A stretch of 64,000 nt of DNA from an uncultured Phocaeicola sp. (GCA_947626525.1 CANQSM010000006.1:1-64000); one strand, 5' to 3'; positions 39,433-49,475 are shown, counted from the first letter of the stretch. Notes: a model not told the origin generated them from the sequence alone. Numbers and translations: made by a program.

Positions 39433-40497
39433 ATGAAAATGAAACTGAGATGCTTTGTGATGGGCGCGGCATTGGCCGCATCGTTTTCCGGCGTGTATGC
39501 TCAGCAGCAGGAAAAGGAAAATCCGTGGTTCGTTGGCGGACAGCTCGGGCTGAGTTACGCCCGGAGCCACGGGGGATTGGGCGAATTGCTTTCACCTTCG
39601 GGTGAGATTTCGGCAGGTAAGTATTTTTCACCCCTATGGGGAGCGCGTCTCGCCCTGAGCGGCTGGCGCGGACGGGCTGCCGGAGAGCGGGGAAGCGGGA
39701 CGAGCGGCTTTTTCTATGGAGCGGCTACCGTGGACGGACTGTTGAACCTCAGTCAGGCGTTCAAACGCAATCCGGACCGTCTGTTCGATGTGAGCCTGGT
39801 GGCAGGTGCCGGATATAACCGCAGCTACGATGGCCCCAATGCCGGCAGCTTTATGGGACGGGCCGGCTTGCAGGGCAGTTTCCGTCTGAACAAGGCGATG
39901 AGCCTCAACGTGGAGGCCATGGCCAATGGCGTGTCCGACCGTTGGAACGGTCTGGACGACCACTCCATCGACACGTACTTCAACGTGGGCTTCGGACTGA
40001 CCTGCCGGTTGGGGACGGGATACAAGTGTCCCACTTGTGTCAGCACGGAGTATAACAACGATTTTGAGTATGTGAACCAAAAGGTGAACGCCCAGCGTGA
40101 GGAAAAGGTGAAGCAGACGGTGAAGGTGGTGCATGATACGGTGCTCGTGAAAGAGCCTGCCACCAAGGTGGTGAAGGGATTGCGCAGCCATGTCTCCTTC
40201 GAACTGGCCAAGACGGCCGTCGCCTCCAGCCAGGAAATCAATGTGCTGGCCGTGGCCGATTACATGAAACAGTATCCCGATTCGAAGGCCGTCATCATCG
40301 GATATGCCGACACCGGTACCGGTACGCGTGAAATCAATCTGCGCCTGGCCCGGGAACGTGCCGAAACGGTGGCCGATATGTTGGCGAATAAGTTCGGGAT
40401 AGAGCGTGACCGTATGGAGGTGAGCAGCATGCAGGGAGATGAGCAGCCTTTCCAGATCAATGACTGGAATCGGGTGGTCATCATTACCGTCGATTGA
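39433..40497 (+). CDS. OmpA family outer-membrane protein
   Basis: A 354-aa protein with a signal peptide (ending VYAQQ), a beta-barrel of about 180 residues, a linker with Cys pair YKCPTC, and a C-terminal OmpA-like peptidoglycan-binding domain (YADTGTGTREINLRLARERAETVADML). The domain normally binds diaminopimelate; the expected Asp and Arg are seen in this motif. It therefore probably fastens the outer membrane to the wall. Confidence 0.9.
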   Translation: MKMKLRCFVMGAALAASFSGVYAQQQEKENPWFVGGQLGLSYARSHGGLGELLSPSGEISAGKYFSPLWGARLALSGWRGRAAGERGSGTSGFFYGAATVDGLLNLSQAFKRNPDRLFDVSLVAGAGYNRSYDGPNAGSFMGRAGLQGSFRLNKAMSLNVEAMANGVSDRWNGLDDHSIDTYFNVGFGLTCRLGTGYKCPTCVSTEYNNDFEYVNQKVNAQREEKVKQTVKVVHDTVLVKEPATKVVKGLRSHVSFELAKTAVASSQEINVLAVADYMKQYPDSKAVIIGYADTGTGTREINLRLARERAETVADMLANKFGIERDRMEVSSMQGDEQPFQINDWNRVVIITVD

Positions 40498-40524
40498 GCG
40501 GTTATTCGTAAAGTACGGTTGGAA

Positions 40525-40566
40525 AAGGAAGAAAGGAGACCGGGAAGCTCCTTTCTTCCTTTTTTG
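40525..40566. terminator. Bidirectional terminator between the OmpA gene and dgt
   Basis: A perfect 14-bp stem (AAGGAAGAAAGGAG and its complement) with a 9-base loop, followed by TTTTT, between convergent genes. Confidence 0.8.
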
Positions 40567-40572
40567 CATGGA

Positions 40573-41910
40573 TCATACCGCAGGGAGACTGTTCCCGTTG
40601 ATTTTGCGGTACAAGTCCAGCGCGTATACGTCTGTCATGCCCGAAATATAGTCCAGCACCGCTTGCACTTTGCCGTAGAGAGTGTCTGCGTGAATGTCGT
40701 ATTGTTCGGAGACGCGGTTGATAAGCAAACGGGAATAGGCCTTGTCAGGAGAAAGGACCGCTTCTATCATCAAGTCGAGCAGGGTGCTGATGACCCGGAA
40801 ACCGGCCAGCTCAATGTCCAATACGTCTTTGGAACGGTAGATACGCCGGAAAGAGAGATCAGCGCAGAAACCGTAAGCCTCCCTTACCGGTCGGGAGATA
40901 TGCTTGATGAGCGATCCTTCGAACGCTCCGTCCAATATGTTTTGTTCGTTCCGGACAAAGGTGTCCGTACATTCCTTGATCAGTGCGCCGATCACGCAAG
41001 AGCGCAGGTAGGCGATCTGCTCATTGACGTCATCTACCATATCGCAGATATGGAAGATGTGGTTTTGCTTGTCTTCATCGAAGAAACGCAACATTAATTC
41101 TTTCGTCTCTTCCGTAGTGAGCAGTTTCAGTTTGTGCGCGTCTTCTATGTCCATAATCTGGTAACAGATGTCATCGGCGGCTTCTACCAGATAGACCAGC
41201 GGATGACGCGCGTATTTCGGAGGTTCTTCTTCCTTGCTGAGCCGGGTGATGCCCAATTCATCGGCAATTCTGATATAATCGGCTTCTTCGCTACGGAAGA
41301 AACCGAATTTGGCTTTTGTATGGGCCCATTGCGAGGAGAACGGATACTTTACGATGGAGGCAAGCGTGGAGTAGGTCATGACGAAGCCTCCCTTTCTCCG
41401 TCCGTTGAATTGGTGGGTGAGCAATCGGAACGCATTTGCGTTGCCTTCGAAATGCGTGAGGTCGTCCCACTCCTCCTTGCTTAGTTTCTCCTTTAACTGT
41501 AACCCGTTCCCTTCGGAAAAATAGGTTCCTATAGCCCTTTCTCCGGAGTGCCCGAAAGGAGGATTCCCCAAGTCGTGAGCCAGACAGGCCGCTGATACGA
41601 TGGCGCCTATTTCGGACAGATGGGGACACTCTTCCTGTAGTCCGGGGTGAAGGGACAGGAGCTCTTTGGCGACATCATTGCCTAAAGAACGGCCTACGCA
41701 GGATACTTCCAGACTGTGGGTGAGGCGGTTGTGCACGAAAATGCTTCCCGGCAAGGGGAATACCTGGGTCTTGTTTTGCAACCTGCGGAACGGGGCCGAA
41801 AAGATGAGGCGGTCGTAATCGCGCTGGAATTCCGTACGGTCGTCTTTCCGGGTGGCATGCAATGCTTCCAGTCCGAAGCGTTTATTTGATATCAGTTGTT
41901 TCCAATTCAT
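40573..41910 (-). CDS. dgt: Deoxyguanosinetriphosphate triphosphohydrolase (dGTPase)
   Basis: Hydrolyses dGTP to deoxyguanosine and triphosphate, controlling dNTP pools. The 445-aa product is an HD-domain protein: RLTHSLEVS (His65), ACLAHDLGNPPFGHSGE (His112-Asp113), DDICYQIMDIEDAHK. Residues 30-50 show SAPFRRLQNKTQV. The length matches the shorter dGTPase class. dut, which hydrolyses dUTP, starts 109 bases away in the opposite direction. Confidence 0.94.
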   Translation of the reverse strand: MNWKQLISNKRFGLEALHATRKDDRTEFQRDYDRLIFSAPFRRLQNKTQVFPLPGSIFVHNRLTHSLEVSCVGRSLGNDVAKELLSLHPGLQEECPHLSEIGAIVSAACLAHDLGNPPFGHSGERAIGTYFSEGNGLQLKEKLSKEEWDDLTHFEGNANAFRLLTHQFNGRRKGGFVMTYSTLASIVKYPFSSQWAHTKAKFGFFRSEEADYIRIADELGITRLSKEEEPPKYARHPLVYLVEAADDICYQIMDIEDAHKLKLLTTEETKELMLRFFDEDKQNHIFHICDMVDDVNEQIAYLRSCVIGALIKECTDTFVRNEQNILDGAFEGSLIKHISRPVREAYGFCADLSFRRIYRSKDVLDIELAGFRVISTLLDLMIEAVLSPDKAYSRLLINRVSEQYDIHADTLYGKVQAVLDYISGMTDVYALDLYRKINGNSLPAV

Positions 41911-42019
41911 CTTATTTCCGATTTATTGGTGGCAAAAGTAATGATTCGGTTTAAAATTGTGAAATTCTTTCGTCCTTTCTTGCTGAAATGCTTATTTTCG
42001 CATCATATATCATTAAAAT

Positions 42020-42454
42020 ATGAAGATACAGGTTATTAATACGTCCAGGCATCCGCTTCCGCAGTATGCGACGGAGCAATCGGCCGGCATGGACTTGCGT
42101 GCCAATCTGGACACTCCCATTGTATTGAAGCCGATGCAACGTTGTCTTGTTCCGACAGGATTGTATATGGCTCTGCCGAAAGGATACGAGGCGCAAGTCC
42201 GTCCGCGGAGCGGCTTGGCGATAAAGAAGGGAATCGGCGTGCTGAATGCTCCCGGAACCATTGACGCGGACTACAGGGGTGAAATTTGCGTGATTCTAAT
42301 CAACTTCTCTGATGAGGATTTCGTCATTGAGGACGGTGAACGAATTGCGCAGATGGTCATTGCCCGTCATGAACAGCCGGAATGGGAAGAAGTGGAAGTG
42401 CTGGAAGCGACCGAGCGTGGAGAAGGAGGCTTTGGCCATACAGGTAAAAAATAG
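42020..42454 (+). CDS. dut: dUTP diphosphatase
   Basis: Hydrolyses dUTP to dUMP to keep uracil out of DNA and feed thymidylate synthesis. The 144-aa product has [35 protein letters not shown]-type motifs (here in short pieces: [16 protein letters not shown]), DGERIAQMV and the C-terminal loop GEGGFGHTG. The last motif usually reads GFGSTG; His replaces Ser here. The next gene starts 3 bases after its stop. Confidence 0.95.
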   Translation: MKIQVINTSRHPLPQYATEQSAGMDLRANLDTPIVLKPMQRCLVPTGLYMALPKGYEAQVRPRSGLAIKKGIGVLNAPGTIDADYRGEICVILINFSDEDFVIEDGERIAQMVIARHEQPEWEEVEVLEATERGEGGFGHTGKK

Positions 42455-42457
42455 AAA

Positions 42458-44236
42458 ATGAGTGGAAAACAAATCGGATATGGCTTGTTAAGCGGCTGTC
42501 TATTGAGTCTTGCGCTGCTTTGCGGGGCGTGTGGTTCTGCCCGGAACACTGTCAACGCAAAGGAGAAGGACATGCGTGCCTCTGAAATGAGGCTTACCCC
42601 GGAAGAGGAACGGAAATTTGAATATTTCTTCTTGGAGGCCAATCGCTATAAGCTGAAGGGGGAGTATGATACCGCTTACGAAATGTACAGTCGCTGTTTG
42701 GATATCTGTCCCGGATCGGCTTCCGTTCTCTACGAAATGGCTCATTTCAGTCTTTTTCTGAACCAGCCGGAGAAGGCGCGGGAGCAGCTGGAAAAAGCCG
42801 TGGAACTTGATCCGGAAAACATCTGGTACAAACAGACTCTTGCTGCCTACTACCAGCAAAAAGGGGAGACAGAAAAGGCCATATCTGTATACGAAGACAT
42901 TGCGGCACAGTTCCCCAAACGGAGTGAAGCGTTGATGGTACTGGTGGATTTGTACGGCAGGCAGAAGCGTTACGAAGAGGTGGTGCGTACTTTGGACCGC
43001 CTTGAGATAAAGGAAGGCAAATCCGAGCAGATCAGCATGGAAAAGTTCAGGATGTACCTTAACATGGATAACCAGGAAGAGGCTTATCATGAAATAGAAA
43101 GTCTGGTGAAAGAATATCCGAATGATTTTCGGTATAAAGTCATATTGGGTGACGTATACTTGAATAATGGCAAACTGGAAGAGGCACGGACTGTTTTTCA
43201 GTCTGTATTGGATGAAGAGCCTGACAATGCCCCGGCACAGTTATCCATGGCCTCCTATTATGAAAAAAAAGGCCTTGATTCCTTGTATCACAATCAATTG
43301 GATACCGTGTTGCTGAATAAAAAGCTGGATACGGAAACCCGGCTCAATATGATGCGCCGTCTGATTATCGATACTGAGCAGAAAGGGCAGGACAGTACCA
43401 AGATTCTGGCTGTCTTTCATCACATGATGGCCGGAGAAGAGGAAACGGCTGATATCAGCATGCTGTGTGTGCAATACATGCTTTCGAAGCAGATGGACGA
43501 GGAGGCTGTCAAACCGGTCCTGAACCATATCCTTTCTATCGAGCCGGATAACACGGCCGCCCGTTTGCAGCTATTGAGTTATGCGGTGAAGAGAAACGAT
43601 TACGAACAGGCGATTGCCATTTGCAAGCCGGCTCTGGAATACAATCCGGAAGTGATAGAGTTTTATTATTATCTGGGGCTTTCTTATTACCAGGCCGAGA
43701 AAAAAGAGGAGGCGCTGGACACTTTCCTGAAAGGGCTTGATCAGATTAATGCCGATAGTGACAAAGGCGTTATCTCCCAGTTTTACGAACTGGTGGGTGA
43801 TCTTTATTACCAAAAGAAGATGAACGGGCAGGCTTATGCCGCTTACGATTCGGCCTTGGTGTATAATCCGGACAATATCAGCGCCTTGAATAATTATGCA
43901 TATTATCTCTCGCTTGAAAAGGTACATCTCGATAAGGCGGAAGAAATGAGCTACCGTACGGTGAAAGCTGAGCCTCAGAATGGTACGTATCTGGATACAT
44001 ACGCTTGGATATTGTTTGAAAAGGGGCGTTATGCGGAGGCCAGGATCTATATGGACGATGCGATTAAGAACGGAGCGGGAGACAGTTCGGTAGTGCTGGA
44101 GCATTGCGGAGACATCTATTATATGAATGGAGAGCCGGAAAAAGCCTTGGAATATTGGAAGCAAGCCTCGGAAATGGAGCATGAGTCGAAAACGCTGGAA
44201 CGGAAAATAAAACTAAAAAAATACATTGCAGAATGA
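42458..44236 (+). CDS. TPR-repeat lipoprotein
   Basis: A 592-aa secreted protein with lipobox LCGAC. About ten tetratricopeptide repeats cover the rest, e.g. YDTAYEMYSRCLDICP, PEKAREQLEKAVELDPENIWY, YYYLGLSYYQAEKKEEALDTF and MNGQAYAAYDSALVYNPDN. TPR proteins are scaffolds; the partners here may be the next two genes, with which it forms a tight cluster (ATGA overlap with the DUF4292 gene). Probably attached to the inner face of the outer membrane. Function otherwise unknown. Confidence 0.88.
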   Translation: MSGKQIGYGLLSGCLLSLALLCGACGSARNTVNAKEKDMRASEMRLTPEEERKFEYFFLEANRYKLKGEYDTAYEMYSRCLDICPGSASVLYEMAHFSLFLNQPEKAREQLEKAVELDPENIWYKQTLAAYYQQKGETEKAISVYEDIAAQFPKRSEALMVLVDLYGRQKRYEEVVRTLDRLEIKEGKSEQISMEKFRMYLNMDNQEEAYHEIESLVKEYPNDFRYKVILGDVYLNNGKLEEARTVFQSVLDEEPDNAPAQLSMASYYEKKGLDSLYHNQLDTVLLNKKLDTETRLNMMRRLIIDTEQKGQDSTKILAVFHHMMAGEEETADISMLCVQYMLSKQMDEEAVKPVLNHILSIEPDNTAARLQLLSYAVKRNDYEQAIAICKPALEYNPEVIEFYYYLGLSYYQAEKKEEALDTFLKGLDQINADSDKGVISQFYELVGDLYYQKKMNGQAYAAYDSALVYNPDNISALNNYAYYLSLEKVHLDKAEEMSYRTVKAEPQNGTYLDTYAWILFEKGRYAEARIYMDDAIKNGAGDSSVVLEHCGDIYYMNGEPEKALEYWKQASEMEHESKTLERKIKLKKYIAE

Positions 44237-45060
44237 AAAGACTGACAGTTTGGGGATGGCTGGGAATAATGACCATCTTGTTGTTTGCATCTTGTAAATC
44301 ATCGAAAGTGGCGACAGTGAATGATTTGAACGGATTGGAAGGCGAGAAGTTTGTGGAGGGAGTGATTGCCAACACACCGGATTGCCAGACCATTAGCGCT
44401 AAGATGAAATTCGCTCTGAATGTAAATGGACAAAAAATTTCGGTCGGAGGGAACTTGCGCATGAAGAGAGATGATGTCATCCAACTTTCTTTGGTGGGCT
44501 TTGGCTTCGTGGAGGGAGGACGCATTGAATTTACCAAAGAGGATGTTCTGGTGATAGACCGCATCAACCGGCAGTATGTCAGGATTTCTTATTCAAAATT
44601 GGGATTCCTGAAAGAAGCGGAGATAGACTTCCATACATTACAGGCTTTGTTCTGGAATGAACTCATCCTTCCGGGGAAAGAGCATGTAACGTCATCCAAT
44701 GCTTCCTCTTTTACAGTGAGGAAGGAGGAAAACCGGGCTGTCCTTTCGGGCAAGTCATCCCGTAAACTTTCTTACCGCTTCTTTGCTTCTTTGTCTACCG
44801 GGGCTTTGGAAAAAACGGAAATCAGCGCGAAGGCTCCTTATGGTTTAAACTGGAATTATCAGGATTTTGTGCCGTTGGACGACAAGGCCTTTCCTTCTGT
44901 GATGAATATCCGGCTGGAAGGTTTGGAGAAGCCGGCTACCGTCTCCATACACCTTGGGAATATGAGTACGGATGACAATTGGGAAACACGCACCAAAGTT
45001 TCGAAACGGTATAAAGAAGTGACGGCTGAAGACATTTTAGACCGTATTTTGAGGTTGTAG
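44233..45060 (+). CDS. DUF4292 lipoprotein
   Basis: A 275-aa lipoprotein (lipobox LFASC, Cys21) of the DUF4292 family, recognised by the pattern CQTISAKMKFALNVNGQKIS (read in pieces), SVGGNLRMKRDDVIQLSL and the C-terminal VSKRYKEVTAEDIL. The overall pattern resembles LolA/LolB-like lipoprotein carrier folds, so an envelope transport role is possible but unproven. It overlaps the TPR gene by 4 bases and is followed 1 base later by the EnvC-like gene. Confidence 0.8.
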   Translation: MKRLTVWGWLGIMTILLFASCKSSKVATVNDLNGLEGEKFVEGVIANTPDCQTISAKMKFALNVNGQKISVGGNLRMKRDDVIQLSLVGFGFVEGGRIEFTKEDVLVIDRINRQYVRISYSKLGFLKEAEIDFHTLQALFWNELILPGKEHVTSSNASSFTVRKEENRAVLSGKSSRKLSYRFFASLSTGALEKTEISAKAPYGLNWNYQDFVPLDDKAFPSVMNIRLEGLEKPATVSIHLGNMSTDDNWETRTKVSKRYKEVTAEDILDRILRL

Positions 45061-45061
45061 G

Positions 45062-46354
45062 ATGAAGCGTATACTCATTTTGTTGTTGAGTGGTTGTCTG
45101 CTGTGTCCTCTTTTTGCTCAGACGAACCGGAAAATTAAAGAATTGGAGAGCAGGAGAGGGGCTTTGCAGGAGGATATTGCCCGGTCGGAGACCCTTTTGC
45201 GTTCCACCCGGAAAGATGTGAAGAGTCAGCTGAGCGATTTATCGTTGATTACCAATCAGATTGGAGCCAGAAAAAAGTTGATAGCCCAGATGGAAAGTGA
45301 TGTACAGTCGTTGGAAAATGAAATCACTTCACTGCAAAAGCAACTCGCTTTACTTCAAAAAGAGTTGAAAGAGAAAAAGAGCAAGTATGAAGCTTCCGTT
45401 CGGTATATGTATAGGAATCGTTCCATTCAGGAAAAACTGATGTTTATTTTTTCGGCACAGTCGCTTGGTCAAACTTATCGTCGTCTTCGCTATGTGCGGG
45501 AATACGCTACTTATCAACGTATTCAGGGAGAGGAGGTCATAAAGAAACAGGCGCAGATTGAAGCGAAGAAGAAGGAACTGGAGCAGGTACGTTCCGAGAA
45601 AACAAATCTTTTGCTTTATAGGGAGCATGAACGGGAGAAATTGGAGTTGCAAGAGAAGGAACAACGTGCTTTGGTGGCCAATTTGCAGAAAAAACAGAAA
45701 AGTCTGCAGAATGAGATTGCCCGAAAACGGCGTGAGGCTCAGCGCCTGAATGCCCAGATAGACCGTTTGATAGAAGCCGAAATAGCCGCGGCCAAGAAAC
45801 GTGCCGAAGAGGAGGCCCGTAGGGAGGCGGCAGCCCGGAAGAAAAACGGTTCGAAAGAAAAAGGCGGTCCGGGTACTTCCGGTAATGCAGGCAAGACCAC
45901 TCCTATGGAGACATACCGTCTGAATCCGGCCGATCGACAATTGTCCGGTGACTTCGAACGAAACCGGGGTATTCTTCCTCCCCCCATTACAGGACCTTAT
46001 TTGATAGTCAGTCATTATGGAGCTTACGAAGTGACGGGCCTGAAACATGTCAAACTGGATAATAAGGGGATTGACATCAAAGGGCAAAAGGGGGCGCAGG
46101 CGCGTGCCATATTTGATGGAGAGGTTTCAGCCATATTCCAGTATAATGGGATGGTAAACGTGTTGGTACGGCATGGCAACTATATTTCTGTATATTGTAA
46201 TCTCTCTTCGGCCGGTGTAAAGAAAGGGCAGCATGTCAAGACAAAAGAGATTTTGGGCAAAATATGTACGGACGCTTCAGGTAATACCGTTCTGCACTTT
46301 CAGTTACGCAAGGAAACGGTGAAACTGAATCCGGAGGTTTGGCTGGGACGGTAG
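45062..46354 (+). CDS. EnvC-like murein hydrolase activator with a degenerate LytM domain
   Basis: A 430-aa periplasmic protein: signal peptide (ending PLFAQ), a long coiled coil from about 20 to 260, a Lys/Gly-rich linker, and a C-terminal M23/LytM domain (about 305-430). The zinc ligands are mostly lost: NKGID instead of H-GID (Asn334), YCN instead of YxH (Asn380), and VLH instead of HLH (Val410). Only Asp338 and His412 remain. E. coli EnvC has the same layout and activates amidases rather than cutting peptidoglycan, so the same is inferred here. Confidence 0.87.
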   Translation: MKRILILLLSGCLLCPLFAQTNRKIKELESRRGALQEDIARSETLLRSTRKDVKSQLSDLSLITNQIGARKKLIAQMESDVQSLENEITSLQKQLALLQKELKEKKSKYEASVRYMYRNRSIQEKLMFIFSAQSLGQTYRRLRYVREYATYQRIQGEEVIKKQAQIEAKKKELEQVRSEKTNLLLYREHEREKLELQEKEQRALVANLQKKQKSLQNEIARKRREAQRLNAQIDRLIEAEIAAAKKRAEEEARREAAARKKNGSKEKGGPGTSGNAGKTTPMETYRLNPADRQLSGDFERNRGILPPPITGPYLIVSHYGAYEVTGLKHVKLDNKGIDIKGQKGAQARAIFDGEVSAIFQYNGMVNVLVRHGNYISVYCNLSSAGVKKGQHVKTKEILGKICTDASGNTVLHFQLRKETVKLNPEVWLGR

Positions 46355-46453
46355 AAATCCGCCTCCGCTATATGAAGCGCAATCTCTTTCCACAGCGTTG
46401 GGGGGGATGGAAAGATATGGCGGGTGGAAGAGGCCGGACTTGCTATTCAGTAA

Positions 46454-47515
46454 TTATAGCTTCAGTCCGTCCAATAGTCGCAGGTACAGTCCGACAGCTT
46501 CCTCTATCTCCCTGAGCATGATGTATTCGTCGGCTGTGTGGGAGCGGGATGAACGTCCCGGACCTATCTTTACTGAAGGGAAACGCATGAGTGCTTGGTC
46601 TGACAGGGTGGGAGAGCCGAAAGGAACCCGTCCCAAAGCTACGGCCCGACGGATGAATGGATGATTCTCGTCTATGCGTGAAGAGCTAAGGCGGAACGAA
46701 CGGGCCTTCGCTTCGCAGTTAATATGGCGGTTAACGATATCAAAGATTTCTTCGTTGGTGTAAAGCTCATTGCTCCGGATATCCACAACGAAAGCACAAC
46801 GGTCGGGGATAACGTTGTGTTGTGTACCCGCGTTGATTTGGGTAACGCTCATTTTTACCGAGCCGAGAAAGGGAGAGGTCTTCTCAAACTGAAAATCGCG
46901 AAACCATTCCACGTCTCTCAGCGCTTTATAGATGGCGTTGTCTCCCTCTTCCCGTGCGGCATGTCCGGATTTTCCGTAAGCGGTGACATCCAATACCATC
47001 AATCCTTTTTCAGCAATGGCAGGTTGCATTTCTGTCGGTTCGCCTACAATGCCTAATGCAACGGGAGGCAGGTCGGGCAATACGCTTTCTATGCCATTCT
47101 TGCCGGATACTTCTTCTTCGCAGGATGCCAGATAGACAAGATTGTAGGCCTGCTCTTTCCGGCATAATTCACGGAATACCTGAAACAGCGACACGACACT
47201 TGCTCCGGCATCATTACTGCCGAGCCCGTATAACTTTCCGTTTATTTCGGCGGGAGTGAACGGGTCTTTTCGCCATCCGTTTACTGGTTTCACCGTATCG
47301 ATGTGGGAGTTTAGCAAAATAGTCGGTTTGTGTAAATCGAACATCGGACTTACACACCATATATTGTTTCCGGAACGGTTGGCGATGATACCGGTTTCTT
47401 CGATGATTGCTTGTAATGTGTCGGCTGCTTCTGTTTCCTCCTTGCTTATGGAGGGTATTCGGATCAAGGCTTTTAGCATGTTTATAGCGTCCCAGACAAG
47501 TTCTTCTTTGTTCAT
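46454..47515 (-). CDS. M20 family metallopeptidase (ArgE/DapE-like deacylase)
   Basis: A 353-aa zinc hydrolase. Metal-binding motifs: LLNSHIDTV, GLGSNDAGAS, CEEEVSGKNG and VGEPTEMQPA, then HSHTADEYI near the end. The closest role is an arginine-pathway deacylase. In Bacteroides the pathway uses N-succinyl intermediates, so desuccinylation of N-succinylcitrulline is a plausible job, but acetylornithine deacetylase or DapE activity cannot be excluded. No other arg gene is next to it. Confidence 0.8.
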   Translation of the reverse strand: MNKEELVWDAINMLKALIRIPSISKEETEAADTLQAIIEETGIIANRSGNNIWCVSPMFDLHKPTILLNSHIDTVKPVNGWRKDPFTPAEINGKLYGLGSNDAGASVVSLFQVFRELCRKEQAYNLVYLASCEEEVSGKNGIESVLPDLPPVALGIVGEPTEMQPAIAEKGLMVLDVTAYGKSGHAAREEGDNAIYKALRDVEWFRDFQFEKTSPFLGSVKMSVTQINAGTQHNVIPDRCAFVVDIRSNELYTNEEIFDIVNRHINCEAKARSFRLSSSRIDENHPFIRRAVALGRVPFGSPTLSDQALMRFPSVKIGPGRSSRSHTADEYIMLREIEEAVGLYLRLLDGLKL

Positions 47516-47605
47516 ATTTTTATTCTTTTAGGACCATCCGTTTGTCCGAATGGCTTGTTACTATTTTCGTTAAGCAAATATAAGGATTCTTTCAATTAAA
47601 AAACA

Positions 47606-47613
47606 TATCTTTG
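47606..47613 (+). promoter_or_regulatory. -7 element before the acyl-CoA ligase gene
   Basis: TATCTTTG matches the -7 consensus 24 bases before the start codon; no clear -33 box. Confidence 0.4.
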
Positions 47614-47637
47614 TAGCATATTAAATTAAAAAAGGCT

Positions 47638-49443
47638 ATGAATTGTCCGCATTTGTCCATACTCGTTCATAAACAGGCGGAAAAGTATGGCAATCGTGTC
47701 GCGTTACGGTATCGGGATTATGAAACCGAACGATGGGTTCCTGTTACGTGGAATCAGTTTTCGGCTGTCGTGAGAACAGCTGCGTGCGCTTTACTTGAAT
47801 TGGGAATCAAAGAACAGGAAAATATAGGTGTCTTTTCACAAAACAAGCCGGAGTGTCTGTTTGTTGACTTTGCCGCATTCGCCGACCGGGCGGTGTCCAT
47901 CCCACTGTATGCCACCAGTTCGGAAGCACAGGTGCAATATATTGTAAACGATGCTTCCATTCGTTATCTGTTTGTCGGAGAACAATTTCAGTATGAAGTG
48001 GCCTATCGGATCCATAGTTTGTGTCCTACGTTGCAGAAACTTATCATTTTTGATTCTTCGGTGAAGCGTAATCCCGAAGACGCGACTTCTGTTTTCTTTG
48101 ATGAGTTCCTGAAAATGGGCGAGCATGGGAAGAGAAGGAGTGAAGTGGAGGAACGTACCGCAAAAGCATGTGCTGAGGACTTGGCAAATATTCTTTATAC
48201 TTCCGGTACGACAGGGGACTCGAAAGGTGTCATGTTGCATCACTCTTGTTACATGGAGGCTTTTCGTATTCATCAGATTAGACTTACTGCCATGAGTGAC
48301 CGGGATGTGGTTTTGAACTTTTTGCCATTGACTCATATCTTCGAGAAAGCATGGACTTATTATTGCTTGTGTGTCGGATGTCAGATTTGTATCAACTTGC
48401 GTCCGGCGGATATCCGGAAGACTATTAAGGAAATCCGTCCGACACTGATGTGTGCGGTCCCGCGTTTTTGGGAAAAGGTATATGCGGGTGTGCAGGAGAA
48501 GATCAACAGTACGACAGGGATAGCCAAAATGATGATGCTGGATGCGGTGAAAGTGGGGCGTGCCTATAACCTTACTTATAAGCGGGTAGGGAAAGAGCCT
48601 CCTTTATGGCTGAGCCTGAAATATAAATTATATGAGAAAACGGTATATAGCTTGCTGAAAAGAACGATTGGCATTGAAAACGGTAACTTCTTTCCTACTG
48701 CAGGCGCAGCGATACCTCCGGCAGTAGAGGAATTTGTCCATGCAGTGGGTATCAATATGGTAGTTGGTTATGGGTTGACGGAGTCTACGGCTACCGTTTC
48801 GTGTGATGTGCTGCCTCATTATACAATAGGCTCTGTGGGCCGTATTATGCCGGATGTGGAAGTGAAGATCGGTGAAAACAATGAGATCCTTTTACGGGGC
48901 AAGACGATAACGAAAGGATATTATAAAAAAGAGTTCATTACTGAAACAGTCATTGATGCGGAAGGCTGGTTCCATACGGGAGATGCGGGATATATTGAAA
49001 ACGGTGAACTTTTCCTGACTGAACGCATTAAGGATTTGTTTAAGACCTCCAATGGGAAATATATTGCACCGCAGGCCATTGAGAGCCGGTTGGTAGTCGA
49101 CAGGTATATCGATCAGATTGCCATTATAGCCGACCAGCGGAAGTTCGTTTCTGCCTTAATCATCCCTACTTATGAGTTGGTGGAAGACTATGCGAAGAAA
49201 CATCACATTGCTTATGGAAACGTGGCTGAGTTGTTGCAGAGAGAAGAGATTGTGGAACTGTTTAAAGAAAGAATTGATACCTTGCAGCAGCAATTCGCCC
49301 ATTATGAGCGAATTAAACGCTTTACGCTGTTGCCGGAGCCGTTCAGCATGAAGAAAGGTGAATTGACCGATACGCTGAAAATACGGAGACCGGTGCTGTA
49401 TAAGAATTATTCGGTAGAAATTGAAAAAATGTATGAGGAGTAA
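47638..49443 (+). CDS. Long-chain fatty acid--CoA ligase (AMP-forming)
   Basis: Activates fatty acids to acyl-CoA through an acyl-adenylate. The 601-aa product has the ATP loop ILYTSGTTGDSKGVML, the VVGYGLTESTA motif, and WFHTGDAGY with LTERIKDLFKTSNGKYI. The C-terminal lysine motif reads KKGELTDTLKIRR. It is likely a cytoplasmic membrane-associated enzyme. Substrate length is not determined by sequence. Transcribed alone. Confidence 0.94.
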   Translation: MNCPHLSILVHKQAEKYGNRVALRYRDYETERWVPVTWNQFSAVVRTAACALLELGIKEQENIGVFSQNKPECLFVDFAAFADRAVSIPLYATSSEAQVQYIVNDASIRYLFVGEQFQYEVAYRIHSLCPTLQKLIIFDSSVKRNPEDATSVFFDEFLKMGEHGKRRSEVEERTAKACAEDLANILYTSGTTGDSKGVMLHHSCYMEAFRIHQIRLTAMSDRDVVLNFLPLTHIFEKAWTYYCLCVGCQICINLRPADIRKTIKEIRPTLMCAVPRFWEKVYAGVQEKINSTTGIAKMMMLDAVKVGRAYNLTYKRVGKEPPLWLSLKYKLYEKTVYSLLKRTIGIENGNFFPTAGAAIPPAVEEFVHAVGINMVVGYGLTESTATVSCDVLPHYTIGSVGRIMPDVEVKIGENNEILLRGKTITKGYYKKEFITETVIDAEGWFHTGDAGYIENGELFLTERIKDLFKTSNGKYIAPQAIESRLVVDRYIDQIAIIADQRKFVSALIIPTYELVEDYAKKHHIAYGNVAELLQREEIVELFKERIDTLQQQFAHYERIKRFTLLPEPFSMKKGELTDTLKIRRPVLYKNYSVEIEKMYEE

Positions 49444-49475
49444 ATAACCTGCTACTCATCTTTCATATATTGACC

